A DNA stretch of 8,334 nucleotides. Source: an uncultured Phycisphaerales bacterium (GTDB lineage Bacteria; Planctomycetota; Phycisphaerae; WQYP01). Shown here one piece after another: positions 1 through 5,739 of the stretch (position 1 is the first letter of the stretch; every line of letters starts with the position of its first letter). Under the pieces are notes generated by a model. The model searched no databases and was not told the DNA's origin. It saw only the letters and a program-made list of their open reading frames with translations. Where the stretch lies: assembly GCA_937901265.1 (NCBI GenBank), contig CALCHA010000330.1:1-8334 (forward strand), given 5' to 3'. Both the position numbers and the translations under genes were made by a program.

Positions 1-101
1 ACCCGACCAACGTCTCCGTCGATGGCCCCGCCATGGGCGTAAAAGTCCTCCGCGAATTCCGCTACGGCGACATGGCCATCACCTGGCTGACCAAGGCGTG
101 A
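1..101 (+). CDS. C-terminal fragment of an unidentified protein (5' end outside the window)
   Basis: The frame starting at base 3 is open from the window edge to a TGA at 99-101 and gives 32 residues ending in DMAITWLTKA. Nearly every codon ends in G or C, as in the confident genes here, which supports real coding. The visible piece is mixed hydrophobic and charged, with no membrane helix or recognisable motif, so no function can be given. It converges on the minus-strand deiminase-like gene, with only 39 bases between the two stop codons. Confidence 0.6.
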   Translation, partial: PTNVSVDGPAMGVKVLREFRYGDMAITWLTKA

Positions 102-104
102 AGT

Positions 105-117
105 GCCGCGTGGCGGC
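105..117. terminator. Short GC hairpin between convergent genes, possible weak terminator
   Basis: GCCGC (105-109) pairs with GCGGC (113-117) around a GTG loop, 3 bases after the stop of the left-edge gene. Only TTA follows on the + strand, so there is no proper U-tract. A second tiny palindrome, CCGC-TT-GCGG, lies at 130-139. Either could slow transcription from one side, but neither meets the usual Rho-independent pattern. Confidence 0.25.
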
Positions 118-148
118 TTACTCCCCTGCCCGCTTGCGGCTCACTCCC
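113..148. repeat. Imperfect 13-bp direct repeat spanning the deiminase-like gene stop
   Basis: GCGGCTTACTCCC at 113-125 recurs as GCGGCTCACTCCC at 136-148 with one mismatch and a 23-bp period. The right copy contains the stop codon of the minus-strand gene (TGA, 143-141). The left copy carries TAA at the equivalent place, so the stop region looks duplicated. The linker contains the palindrome CCGCTTGCGG. Confidence 0.5.
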
Positions 149-1250
149 GTTCGACGACGTTCACCAGACAGTGAACCGTGCCCCCCTTTGTCCAGACACT
201 GGAGCAGTCGATGGGGCAAACGCGGTAGCCGAGGGAAGACCAGACCGCGGTGGCGGCGGCGGTGAGGCGCGGCTGGCCGGGGAAGGCGGGCATGTAGACG
301 GTGGGGCCGGCGGGGGCGGCATCGATGATCGTGTTGACGAAGGTGAGGTAATTCTTGCCGACGACGGGTGTGACGACCGGGATGCGCGTGACGCTGTAGC
401 CGCAAGCCACGACGGCGCGGGCGACCGAATCAAAGCGCTCCTGGGTGGTGGACGAAAAATCGGGACCGCCCTCGAGCGCGGCGGCTTCGGAGCCGGCGGG
501 ATCGAAGAGGGGCCTGGCAAGGGAGGGGTCTGCGACGAGCATGCGGTGGTCGCCGGCAGCCATCATAAACATGCCGGCGTGGTGGTCGGGGCCCTCGTCG
601 AGCAGGATGGGCTCTTGGGCGAAGGTCTGGCGCAGGGCGCGCAGGAGCTGGTCGTGGTCGGTGAGGGTGTGCTGGATGTTGCGTTCGGAAAGAGCGCGGG
701 TGGCGAAGAGGTACTTGCCGTCGGCGAGAAAATCGCCCCCATCGAAATAGAGTCCGCTGCGCTGCGCACGCCACACGCCAACGGCCGCGGCGAGGTCCGC
801 CCCCACTCGCGAATCGCCGGCGCGCTCGGGCCAGATCGCGGCGTCCTTCTCTCCCAGCGGCGAGAGCAGCGTCCGCGGGGAGTCTCCCGTGGGCAGCAGG
901 GTCACCCAGCGGTCCCGCGACCAGGGCGTGATGGGATGATCCACGAATACGGGCACGAGCCGCGGCGGCACCGGGCCGAGTTTTTCGCGAAGTTCATCCA
1001 ATGCGGCGCGGTCGGGGCAGACCATGTAGACCTGCAGCGCGGCGGAGTGTTGCGCGAGGAAGGCGCGGTAGACCGGCAGGACAAAATCGGCGCCGCGCGC
1101 GTAGTGCATGACCACGGTTTTGATGCGCCCGCCGCAATCCGCAAGCATCGCCGGACGGGCGGCGGCCGCGCGCGCGTGAGCGCCGACCCAGAGCGCCCCG
1201 GCGATCGCTCCGAGCATCGCCCCCACGAGGACGGGCGAGCGCCGGATCAT
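141..1250 (-). CDS. Exported peptidylarginine/agmatine deiminase-like protein (guanidino-modifying enzyme fold)
   Basis: The 369-residue product starts MIRRSPVLVG and has a hydrophobic N-terminus (about residues 6-28) with AHA/AAA sites, so it is probably exported or lipid-facing. The order of motifs follows the PAD_porph/agmatine deiminase family. These are WSRDRW (110-115, the RD of the guanidinium-binding loop), FDGGDF (169-174), HHAGMF (223-228, at the family's HxD site), KNYLTFVN (299-306), VYMPAF (318-323), and GGTVHC (356-361), with Cys361 as the expected nucleophile. Family enzymes hydrolyse guanidino groups (agmatine or peptidyl-arginine) to ureido products and ammonia. Here HxD reads H224-A-G226, so the second guanidinium-binding Asp is absent and the true substrate or activity is uncertain. 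The ATG overlaps the upstream gene's stop (ATGA) and has no Shine-Dalgarno site of its own, so translation is probably coupled. The fold is fairly sure, the chemistry is not. Confidence 0.8.
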   Translation of the reverse strand: MIRRSPVLVGAMLGAIAGALWVGAHARAAAARPAMLADCGGRIKTVVMHYARGADFVLPVYRAFLAQHSAALQVYMVCPDRAALDELREKLGPVPPRLVPVFVDHPITPWSRDRWVTLLPTGDSPRTLLSPLGEKDAAIWPERAGDSRVGADLAAAVGVWRAQRSGLYFDGGDFLADGKYLFATRALSERNIQHTLTDHDQLLRALRQTFAQEPILLDEGPDHHAGMFMMAAGDHRMLVADPSLARPLFDPAGSEAAALEGGPDFSSTTQERFDSVARAVVACGYSVTRIPVVTPVVGKNYLTFVNTIIDAAPAGPTVYMPAFPGQPRLTAAATAVWSSLGYRVCPIDCSSVWTKGGTVHCLVNVVERE

Positions 1251-1951
1251 TGCTGAAGACTCGGCTCAGGCCTCGGCTGACGGCTCGCCAGTTCGGCCAT
1301 CCGGCGGACCCGCAGGCGCTCGGCGACGTCGGGGATCACCGCCGGGCTCAGTGGCGGCGTGACCGTCACCGTTGGCACCACCGCGCTGGGCATGGCGACC
1401 GGTACTTTGGTCGGCGCCGGAGCCGCCGCCAGACGCAGCAGCGCCACGTTCGGCACCGGCCGCACCGGCTGATCAGCGGCCGCGATGGGCGCAATCACCA
1501 GCATCGCCGACGATCCAGCCTCCAACTTGACTTGCGTATCCACCGGGACGTCCTGCGTCTGGCCACCCTGCACCAGCAGCGTGTAGTCATGTGTCCAGCC
1601 CGGCGCCCCGGGGCGCCCCACGCGGCTGAACCGGTCCCTGGCGCTGGTCACCGTCATGCTCAGGTGAAAGGTGAGCGTCTCCGGCGCGCTGCCATGGTTT
1701 TCGACGTGCAGCGTCAACGCCGGCAGTTCGCCGGCCTGCAGCAAACCCTGCGCGCCCGCCGCGGCAGTTTTATCCGCGACCGCCGCGGTGACCACGCAGG
1801 TGCCACTCTCCCACTTCGCCTGCGGGATATTGCGCACGGCCGGCTGGTCATCGGCGGCGACCAGCGCGCCTGTCTCCACGACCGCCACCGTCAGCACGCT
1901 CACCCCCACCGCCGTGACACCCATCAGCAGCCATTCCCGAAGGTTCCACAT
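1247..1951 (-). CDS. Membrane-anchored or exported beta-rich protein of unknown function
   Basis: The product has 234 residues from the ATG at 1951, chosen because GGGAG stands 7 bases upstream. A longer in-frame start at 2107 would put the N-terminus inside the upstream terminator hairpin. Residues 7-33 form a hydrophobic signal anchor or uncleaved signal (WLLMGVTAVGVSVLTVAVV). Residues 78-153 alternate like beta strands (LTLHVEN, LTFHLSMTV, YTLLVQGG, AMLVIAP) and resemble an Ig-like sandwich. Residues 177-207 are Pro/Val/Thr-rich, like a linker or wall-spanning stretch, and the last 25 residues are Arg-rich. I recognise no named family. Its stop overlaps the start of the deiminase-like gene by 4 bases, so the two are probably made together and may act in the same envelope compartment. 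Confidence 0.75.
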   Translation of the reverse strand: MWNLREWLLMGVTAVGVSVLTVAVVETGALVAADDQPAVRNIPQAKWESGTCVVTAAVADKTAAAGAQGLLQAGELPALTLHVENHGSAPETLTFHLSMTVTSARDRFSRVGRPGAPGWTHDYTLLVQGGQTQDVPVDTQVKLEAGSSAMLVIAPIAAADQPVRPVPNVALLRLAAAPAPTKVPVAMPSAVVPTVTVTPPLSPAVIPDVAERLRVRRMAELASRQPRPEPSLQQ

Positions 1952-1958
1952 CGCGAAT

Positions 1959-1963
1959 CTCCC
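1959..1963 (-). promoter_or_regulatory. Ribosome binding site deciding the start at 1951
   Basis: On the minus strand GGGAG is followed by 7 bases (ATTCGCG) and then the ATG. This favours 1951 over the upstream in-frame ATG at 2107. Confidence 0.6.
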
Positions 1964-2063
1964 ATAAAAGCCTTCTACCGGAATAGACGCACCAGCGGCG
2001 AAGAAGTTCCCCGAATTCACAGGACGGGCCGCTCGGCGCAGCGTGGGCCGGCGGCCTCGCCGC

Positions 2064-2102
2064 AAAAAAAGCGACGCCCCCACAGGCCATGTGAGGGCGT
2101 CG
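2064..2102 (-). terminator. Rho-independent terminator of the 93-residue protein gene
   Basis: On the minus strand an 8-bp stem (CGACGCCC/GGGCGTCG; bases 2095-2102 with 2072-2079) continues past one C-A mismatch into a 4-bp inner stem (CACA/TGTG) with a 5-base loop. One base later comes a run of seven T (2070-2064). It begins 26 bases after the stop codon at 2129. Read in the other direction the A-run precedes the hairpin, so it works for minus-strand transcripts only. It isolates the small gene from the downstream operon. Confidence 0.9.
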
Positions 2103-2128
2103 GGCACAGGAACGGTTGAGCTGCGTGG

Positions 2129-2410
2129 TCAGTGCTTGGTCTGATCCACGATGACCAGTTCGCCCAGGCGGTCTTCCACGTACAGGAACTGGCTCTTGGC
2201 GATACGATACACCGGCAGAATCGCGTCGGGCGCCAGGCTCGGCGTGAGCGTGTTGACGCGGAAGTGGCGGTTGGTGATCTGGGTGACGCGCACGAGATCG
2301 TTGGGCCGCTTGATCATGTCGAGGCGGTCAATGAGCCGACTTTTAAGCTCGGTATCAAGACCGCGATCGCGGCTGCGGGGAGGGGCATCGGGTTGGGACG
2401 TGGTGGGCAT
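2129..2410 (-). CDS. Small conserved-looking hypothetical protein, 93 residues
   Basis: The start ATG at 2410 is preceded by AAAGGAG at a 6-base spacing, the strongest ribosome site in the window. An upstream in-frame ATG at 2443 lacks this support. Residues 1-18 are polar and probably disordered (MPTTSQPDAPPRSRDRG). Residues 19-36 look helical and charged (LDTELKSRLIDRLDMIKR). Residues 38-90 look like a small beta domain (DLVRVTQI, HFRVNTL, ILPVYRI, FLYVED, ELVIVDQ). There is no signal peptide, membrane helix, Cys or His cluster or known motif, so it is a cytosolic protein of unknown role. It has its own promoter and terminator, which with the ribosome site suggests a well-expressed monocistronic gene. 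It could be a lineage-specific regulator or adaptor, but nothing in the sequence fixes this. Confidence 0.85.
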   Translation of the reverse strand: MPTTSQPDAPPRSRDRGLDTELKSRLIDRLDMIKRPNDLVRVTQITNRHFRVNTLTPSLAPDAILPVYRIAKSQFLYVEDRLGELVIVDQTKH

Positions 2411-2416
2411 TGATTT

Positions 2417-2423
2417 CTCCTTT
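2417..2423 (-). promoter_or_regulatory. Strong Shine-Dalgarno site (AAAGGAG) for the 93-residue protein
   Basis: AAAGGAG, then 6 bases (AAATCA), then ATG at 2410. It fixes the start codon and implies efficient translation. Confidence 0.8.
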
Positions 2424-2462
2424 GTTCCCCGGAAGTTTTGCACACTTTACGGGGGCCGCAGC

Positions 2463-2491
2463 ATTGTAGCGCTGGTGTTTGCGGTTGTCGC
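2463..2491 (-). promoter_or_regulatory. Sigma70-like promoter of the 93-residue protein gene
   Basis: On the minus strand GCGACA (2491-2486, 4 of 6 to TTGACA) and TACAAT (2468-2463, 5 of 6 to TATAAT) are separated by exactly 17 bases. The predicted 5' leader is about 45 bases. The same 8-mer CTACAATG appears before the nitroreductase gene. Confidence 0.5.
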
Positions 2492-2686
2492 TCCGCCCGT
2501 TGTAGCTATCGCCCCCTTGCACCATTTTCTTTAGCCTTCCTCAGGAAATGCACCCAACTCGTTGGCCGGGGTGACGTTGGTTGCCGGAAGCCTCGGCCGG
2601 GGCGCGAGCGGGGCCTCCCCGTTACAGCCGCGTCGCCGGGGTCGGCAGTCCGCAAAAGTGCCTGCTCGCCCACCTTCATCAACGGC

Positions 2687-3388
2687 TCACCACCGGTCGT
2701 GATGCACAAAACCCTGGAGCGGCAAGCGGCTGCGCTTGAGCGGGCCGTCGGCGGAGTAGCCCAGCGGCATGACCATCACGACGAGCATCCATGGCGGAAT
2801 GCCCAGGACCTTCTTGACCCGCGCCTCGTCGAAGCCCTCCATCGGGCAGGTGCCCAGGCCGGCGGCGGCGGCGGCGAGCATGAAGACCATCGCCGATAAA
2901 CTCACCTGTTTGGCCAGCCAGAAGCGGCGATGGATGGCCGGCAACTCCGGCGTCGGCAGCGCCAGGCGGCGCATCGGCGGCAGGGCGGCCTTCCAGAGCC
3001 ACCCCAGCCCGAGCGGACCGGTGCCAAAAGCCAGCGGGACGTACTTCTCGAGGCTGGCTCGGTATTTGGGATGCAGGACGCCGGCGGCTTCCTCAGTGCG
3101 CAGCATGTCGCGGAAGTTGTTGGCGGCGGCGCGGCGATCGCCGAGGAAGATCACCGTCGCCGGGGCCTCGGTGATCTGCCGCTGACTCATGCAGGCGACC
3201 TGAAGGGCCGGTTTGAGCTGCGGATCCTCCACGATGTAAAAATGGGTAGGCTGGAGGTTGTAGCCCGAGGGGGCCCAGCGGGCGGCGTCGAGCATGCGCT
3301 CGAGCAGACCCTCCGGCAGGGGATCCGGGCGGAATTTGCGCACGCTTCGCCGCGCCCGCGCCAGGGATTCAAACCCATCCAACTCCAT
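2687..3388 (-). CDS. Nitroreductase-family FMN oxidoreductase
   Basis: The product has 233 residues from the ATG at 3388, chosen because GAGGG lies 5 bases upstream. A longer open frame to 3691 would run through the divergent promoter into the next gene. The N-terminus ARARRSVRKF (10-19) is the Arg-rich FMN-phosphate-binding opening of the family. WAPSGYNLQP (38-47) is the conserved flavin loop, and GLGTCPMEGFD (177-187) is the second conserved loop before the last strand (WMLVVMVMPLGY). Such proteins use FMN and NAD(P)H to reduce nitro groups, quinones, flavins or enones, and the physiological substrate here cannot be told. Residues about 104-158 (Pro/Leu/Trp-rich) form a longer-than-usual insert between core parts, probably a lid over the flavin. 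It is cytosolic with no signal peptide. It is transcribed alone, away from the kinase-like gene. Confidence 0.9.
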   Translation of the reverse strand: MELDGFESLARARRSVRKFRPDPLPEGLLERMLDAARWAPSGYNLQPTHFYIVEDPQLKPALQVACMSQRQITEAPATVIFLGDRRAAANNFRDMLRTEEAAGVLHPKYRASLEKYVPLAFGTGPLGLGWLWKAALPPMRRLALPTPELPAIHRRFWLAKQVSLSAMVFMLAAAAAGLGTCPMEGFDEARVKKVLGIPPWMLVVMVMPLGYSADGPLKRSRLPLQGFVHHDRW

Positions 3389-3393
3389 CGCTG

Positions 3394-3398
3394 CCCTC
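3394..3398 (-). promoter_or_regulatory. Ribosome binding site deciding the nitroreductase start
   Basis: GAGGG on the minus strand, 5 bases before the ATG at 3388. The family's usual N-terminal Arg motif begins right after this start. Confidence 0.55.
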
Positions 3399-3420
3399 AA
3401 AAGGAAAAAGAGACCGGTCC

Positions 3421-3426
3421 ATTGTA
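3421..3426 (-). promoter_or_regulatory. Possible -10 box of the nitroreductase gene
   Basis: TACAAT (5 of 6 to consensus) lies 33-38 bases before the start codon. No good -35 box is visible at 15-18 bases, so this may be a weak or activator-dependent promoter, or chance. The context CTACAATG equals that of the promoter at 2463-2491. Confidence 0.35.
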
Positions 3427-3505
3427 GTGCCCCGCCGGCGAAAGTTGGGACTGCCAGACCAGCAGGTCGCCGGCTCAACGCTGGCGGACCGGGCGCGAAA
3501 GGCTT

Positions 3506-3534
3506 TTGAACTCCCCTGCGCCCAAGGCTATTCT
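3506..3534 (+). promoter_or_regulatory. Sigma70-like promoter for the kinase-like gene and probably the genes after it
   Basis: TTGAAC (3506-3511) and TATTCT (3529-3534) each match 4 of 6 consensus bases and are exactly 17 bases apart. The expected transcript start near 3541 leaves a leader of about 45 bases to the ATG at 3587. It lies in the 198-bp divergent region shared with the nitroreductase gene. Confidence 0.45.
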
Positions 3535-3586
3535 TTGCACAGGCTTCACCCGCCCTGCATAGCCGTTGCGTCTCTCTGGACACCGC

Positions 3587-4981
3587 ATGACCTCTGCCCC
3601 CCCCCACGCCCTGACCAACGGCCACGCGGATCACCCGCTGGTCAAGCTGGTGACGCGGAAGCGGTTTGCGGCGGACCCGGAATATGTACATTCCTGCCGC
3701 TCCGCCACGGATCAGGGTGCGGACCTGCCGGTGGATTTTTTGTTTCTCACCGACAGCGACGCGCGGAATCCGGAGCCTGTTTTTGCGCAGTTGCGCTGGG
3801 GCGGGCAGGCGATTCTGTTGTCGGATTCACGGGAGGCGATCGGCACCGCGGCAGAGGCGTTTGTGCATTGGCGCGGCGGCGCGGGGTGGGCGCTTGAGCA
3901 GCCGCCCGCGACGCTGCAGAAGCTGCCGGCGATCCTGCGATTCCTGGGGCTGCGGACGCGGGCCTACTACTGCATCGTGCGCAAGCTGGCGCTGATCCCG
4001 CCGGGCAACACCAGCGACCGCTTCACCTATCACGTGAGCCTCGCCCGGCCGGCGAAGGCGGCAGCGGCGAGCGGCGACCTCGCGGCGCTGGCGGCGGCGC
4101 GCTCCGAGGGAGGCGGCTACGAGGTGGTCAAGCAGGTGCCCGCGACCGAGCGCGTGGTGGCCCGGCTGCGCGAAAAGTTTCCCGAGGCCGACGGTGAAAC
4201 GCTGACCCGGCGCGCCAAAAAATTCACGGAGAAGATCTTTCCGGTGTTTCTCACCCGCGAGACGGCGATTCTGCGGCTGCTCGCGCGGGACCTGCCGCAG
4301 CGCTTCCACCACCGTGTGCCCAGGCTGATCGACGCACAGGCGGACGCCAATGGCTTCACCCGTACCCTGCGGATGAACTGGCTGCGCAATGGCTGCCCGA
4401 TCGGCAACAGCGCCGGCGGAGGCAATGCCGTGGGCGGCCAGCCGCTGACCCAACTGGCCTTTGCGCGGCAGGCGGCGGAGCTGCTGGCGGCGCTGCACGA
4501 CGACGCCCACGTCATGCACCTGGACCTGCGGCTGGACAACGTGGTGATCACCCAGCATGGCGTGGGCTTCGTCGACTTTGGCTCGGCGGTGCGCGTGGGG
4601 GAGAATTTTCCCGAGGCCTCGCTGCTGGGCAACCTGTTCGAGGAAATGATGCGCACCAGCCAGATTCAGCGCATGCTCGGCAGGATGTCGGAGACCGGGG
4701 AGGTGACCTCTGAAGACATCTGCCGCTGCTATGGGAAAATCGACAAGGCGGTGGACTTTTTCTATCTGGCGGTGCAGATCAACAACCCGCACGCCAACCC
4801 CGACCTGCGAGGTCTGGTGACGGTGGACAAAGGTTCGGATGAGGCCCGGGAGCTCGCGGCGTTGACGGCGAAAATTCTGCGGCCGGAGGATCCCGCCAAC
4901 CCGCCCTTCAAATCCGCGCGGGATATTTTCACGGGCATTCTGGAAATCGAAAAGAAGCTGACCCGGAAGAGCGCGCCCTAG
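3587..4981 (+). CDS. Two-part protein: partial Rossmann-like N-domain plus kinase-fold C-domain
   Basis: The product has 464 residues from the ATG at 3587. A TTG at 3566 is possible, and neither has a clear Shine-Dalgarno site. The C-terminal half has a protein-kinase-like core. It contains YEVVKQV (178-184, Lys182 as the ATP lysine), TRETAILRLL (223-232, Glu225 as the likely helix-C partner), HLDLRLDNVVI (311-321, catalytic Asp313 and Asn318), and VDFGSA (329-334, metal-binding Asp330). All core catalytic residues are present, so activity is likely. Relatives include lipopolysaccharide (Kdo/heptose) kinases and other small-molecule or protein kinases. The N-terminal 150 residues (DFLFLTD, LRWGGQAILLS, then a C-terminal AYYCIVRKLALIP) resemble the second half of a class I methyltransferase, with no SAM-binding glycine loop visible. 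No membrane helix is apparent. The gene leads a same-strand series, with rdgB 31 bases downstream. Confidence 0.8.
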   Translation: MTSAPPHALTNGHADHPLVKLVTRKRFAADPEYVHSCRSATDQGADLPVDFLFLTDSDARNPEPVFAQLRWGGQAILLSDSREAIGTAAEAFVHWRGGAGWALEQPPATLQKLPAILRFLGLRTRAYYCIVRKLALIPPGNTSDRFTYHVSLARPAKAAAASGDLAALAAARSEGGGYEVVKQVPATERVVARLREKFPEADGETLTRRAKKFTEKIFPVFLTRETAILRLLARDLPQRFHHRVPRLIDAQADANGFTRTLRMNWLRNGCPIGNSAGGGNAVGGQPLTQLAFARQAAELLAALHDDAHVMHLDLRLDNVVITQHGVGFVDFGSAVRVGENFPEASLLGNLFEEMMRTSQIQRMLGRMSETGEVTSEDICRCYGKIDKAVDFFYLAVQINNPHANPDLRGLVTVDKGSDEARELAALTAKILRPEDPANPPFKSARDIFTGILEIEKKLTRKSAP

Positions 4982-5012
4982 CGGGGCGGCAGTGCAAAGG
5001 TAAGGACGACGC

Positions 5013-5690
5013 ATGGTTCCGCTGTTGATCGCCACGACGAATGCCGGGAAGGTCCGGGAGATTTCGCATGAGCTGGAAGCCGCCGGGCTGCTGAGCCACT
5101 TCACACCGGTGGGGATGAAGGAGTTGGTTGCCGCGCCGCCGGAGTGTGAGGAGGATCGGCCGACGTTCATCGGGAACGCGACGAAGAAGGCCCGGCATTA
5201 CGCGGCATTTGCGAAGGGCCTGGCGCTGGCAGACGATTCGGGGCTCTGCGTGGACGCGCTGGGAGGGGCGCCCGGGGTGCACTCGGCGCGCTATGCCGGT
5301 GTCGCAGGATCGGGCGCCGATGCGGCCAACAACCGCAAGCTGCTCGACGCCATGGAGGCGGTTCCCGACGATGCCCGCGGCGGACGGTTCGTCTGTGCGA
5401 TGGCTCTCGCCTCGCCGACGGCGGACATCGCGGTGTTCACCGCGGAGGTTCGCGGCGTGCTGCTGCGGGTGCCGCGCGGGAGCAACGGCTTCGGCTACGA
5501 CCCGCTGTTTTTCTTCCCGGAGCTCCAGAAGACCACCGCGGAGCTGGACATGGCCACCAAATCCACCATCTCGCACCGCGGCAAGGCGCTGCGGAAACTC
5601 ATCGCCTTTCTGATCGAGCAGCGCACCGCCCTGTCGCAGGCCCTGCCGCAGGCCCTGTCGCAAGTCTTGCCGCGTTCGTCGGAGGTCTGA
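5013..5690 (+). CDS. rdgB: dITP/XTP pyrophosphatase (RdgB/HAM1 family)
   Basis: The enzyme hydrolyses non-canonical purine triphosphates (dITP, ITP, XTP) to monophosphate and pyrophosphate, keeping them out of DNA and RNA. It is a cytosolic, metal-dependent dimer in known relatives. Family motifs occur in order: TTNAGKVRE (8-16, triphosphate binding), TFIGNATKKA (51-60), ADDSGLCVDAL (73-83, catalytic Asp), GSNGFGYDPLFF (156-167, base pocket), and ATKSTISHRGKAL (181-193). AAGGA stands 6 bases before the ATG. At 225 residues it is about 20-25 longer than usual, because of a C-terminal tail from residue 206 made by a 12-bp tandem repeat. In motif 2 the position that is Glu in the E. coli enzyme (FVENA) is Gly54. 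The 31-base gap after the kinase-like gene suggests co-transcription. Confidence 0.95.
   Translation: MVPLLIATTNAGKVREISHELEAAGLLSHFTPVGMKELVAAPPECEEDRPTFIGNATKKARHYAAFAKGLALADDSGLCVDALGGAPGVHSARYAGVAGSGADAANNRKLLDAMEAVPDDARGGRFVCAMALASPTADIAVFTAEVRGVLLRVPRGSNGFGYDPLFFFPELQKTTAELDMATKSTISHRGKALRKLIAFLIEQRTALSQALPQALSQVLPRSSEV
5631..5678 (+). repeat. 12-bp tandem repeat, about four units, in the 3' end of rdgB
   Basis: CTGTCGCAGGCC, CTGCCGCAGGCC, CTGTCGCAAGTC and the diverged TTGCCGCGTTCG follow without gaps. They encode LSQA-LPQA-LSQV-LPRS, so the period keeps the reading frame. Units 1 and 2 differ by a single base, which suggests recent slippage expansion. Confidence 0.8.
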
Positions 5691-5739
5691 GTTCTCGGTT
5701 ACACTTCTGCCTGTCTCCGACGGATTCAACGTGGCGCCC

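Noticed and set aside
171..1256. A 361-residue open frame on + across the deiminase-like gene
   Set aside because: It is a Gly/Arg-rich shadow. The minus strand carries ordered family motifs and the export signal.
1952..2107. N-terminal extension of the beta-rich protein to an ATG at 2107
   Set aside because: The extension would encode Arg-rich sequence through the upstream terminator hairpin. The ATG at 1951 has a ribosome site and opens directly into a signal anchor.
2506..2709. A 67-residue minus-strand open frame between the nitroreductase and the 93-residue gene
   Set aside because: It starts inside the nitroreductase 3' end, lacks a ribosome site and is Arg/Pro-rich. Bases 2492-2686 otherwise show no gene and no convincing terminator, only short GC-rich repeats such as GGCCGGGG twice and a small CGGGG-CCT-CCCCG hairpin at 2609-2621.
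3389..3691. N-terminal extension of the nitroreductase to an ATG at 3691
   Set aside because: It would overlap the divergent promoter and the first 35 codons of the kinase-like gene. The family N-terminus and a ribosome site both fit 3388.
3827..5170. A 447-residue open frame on the minus strand
   Set aside because: It is antisense to the kinase motifs and the start of rdgB, and shows no motifs of its own.
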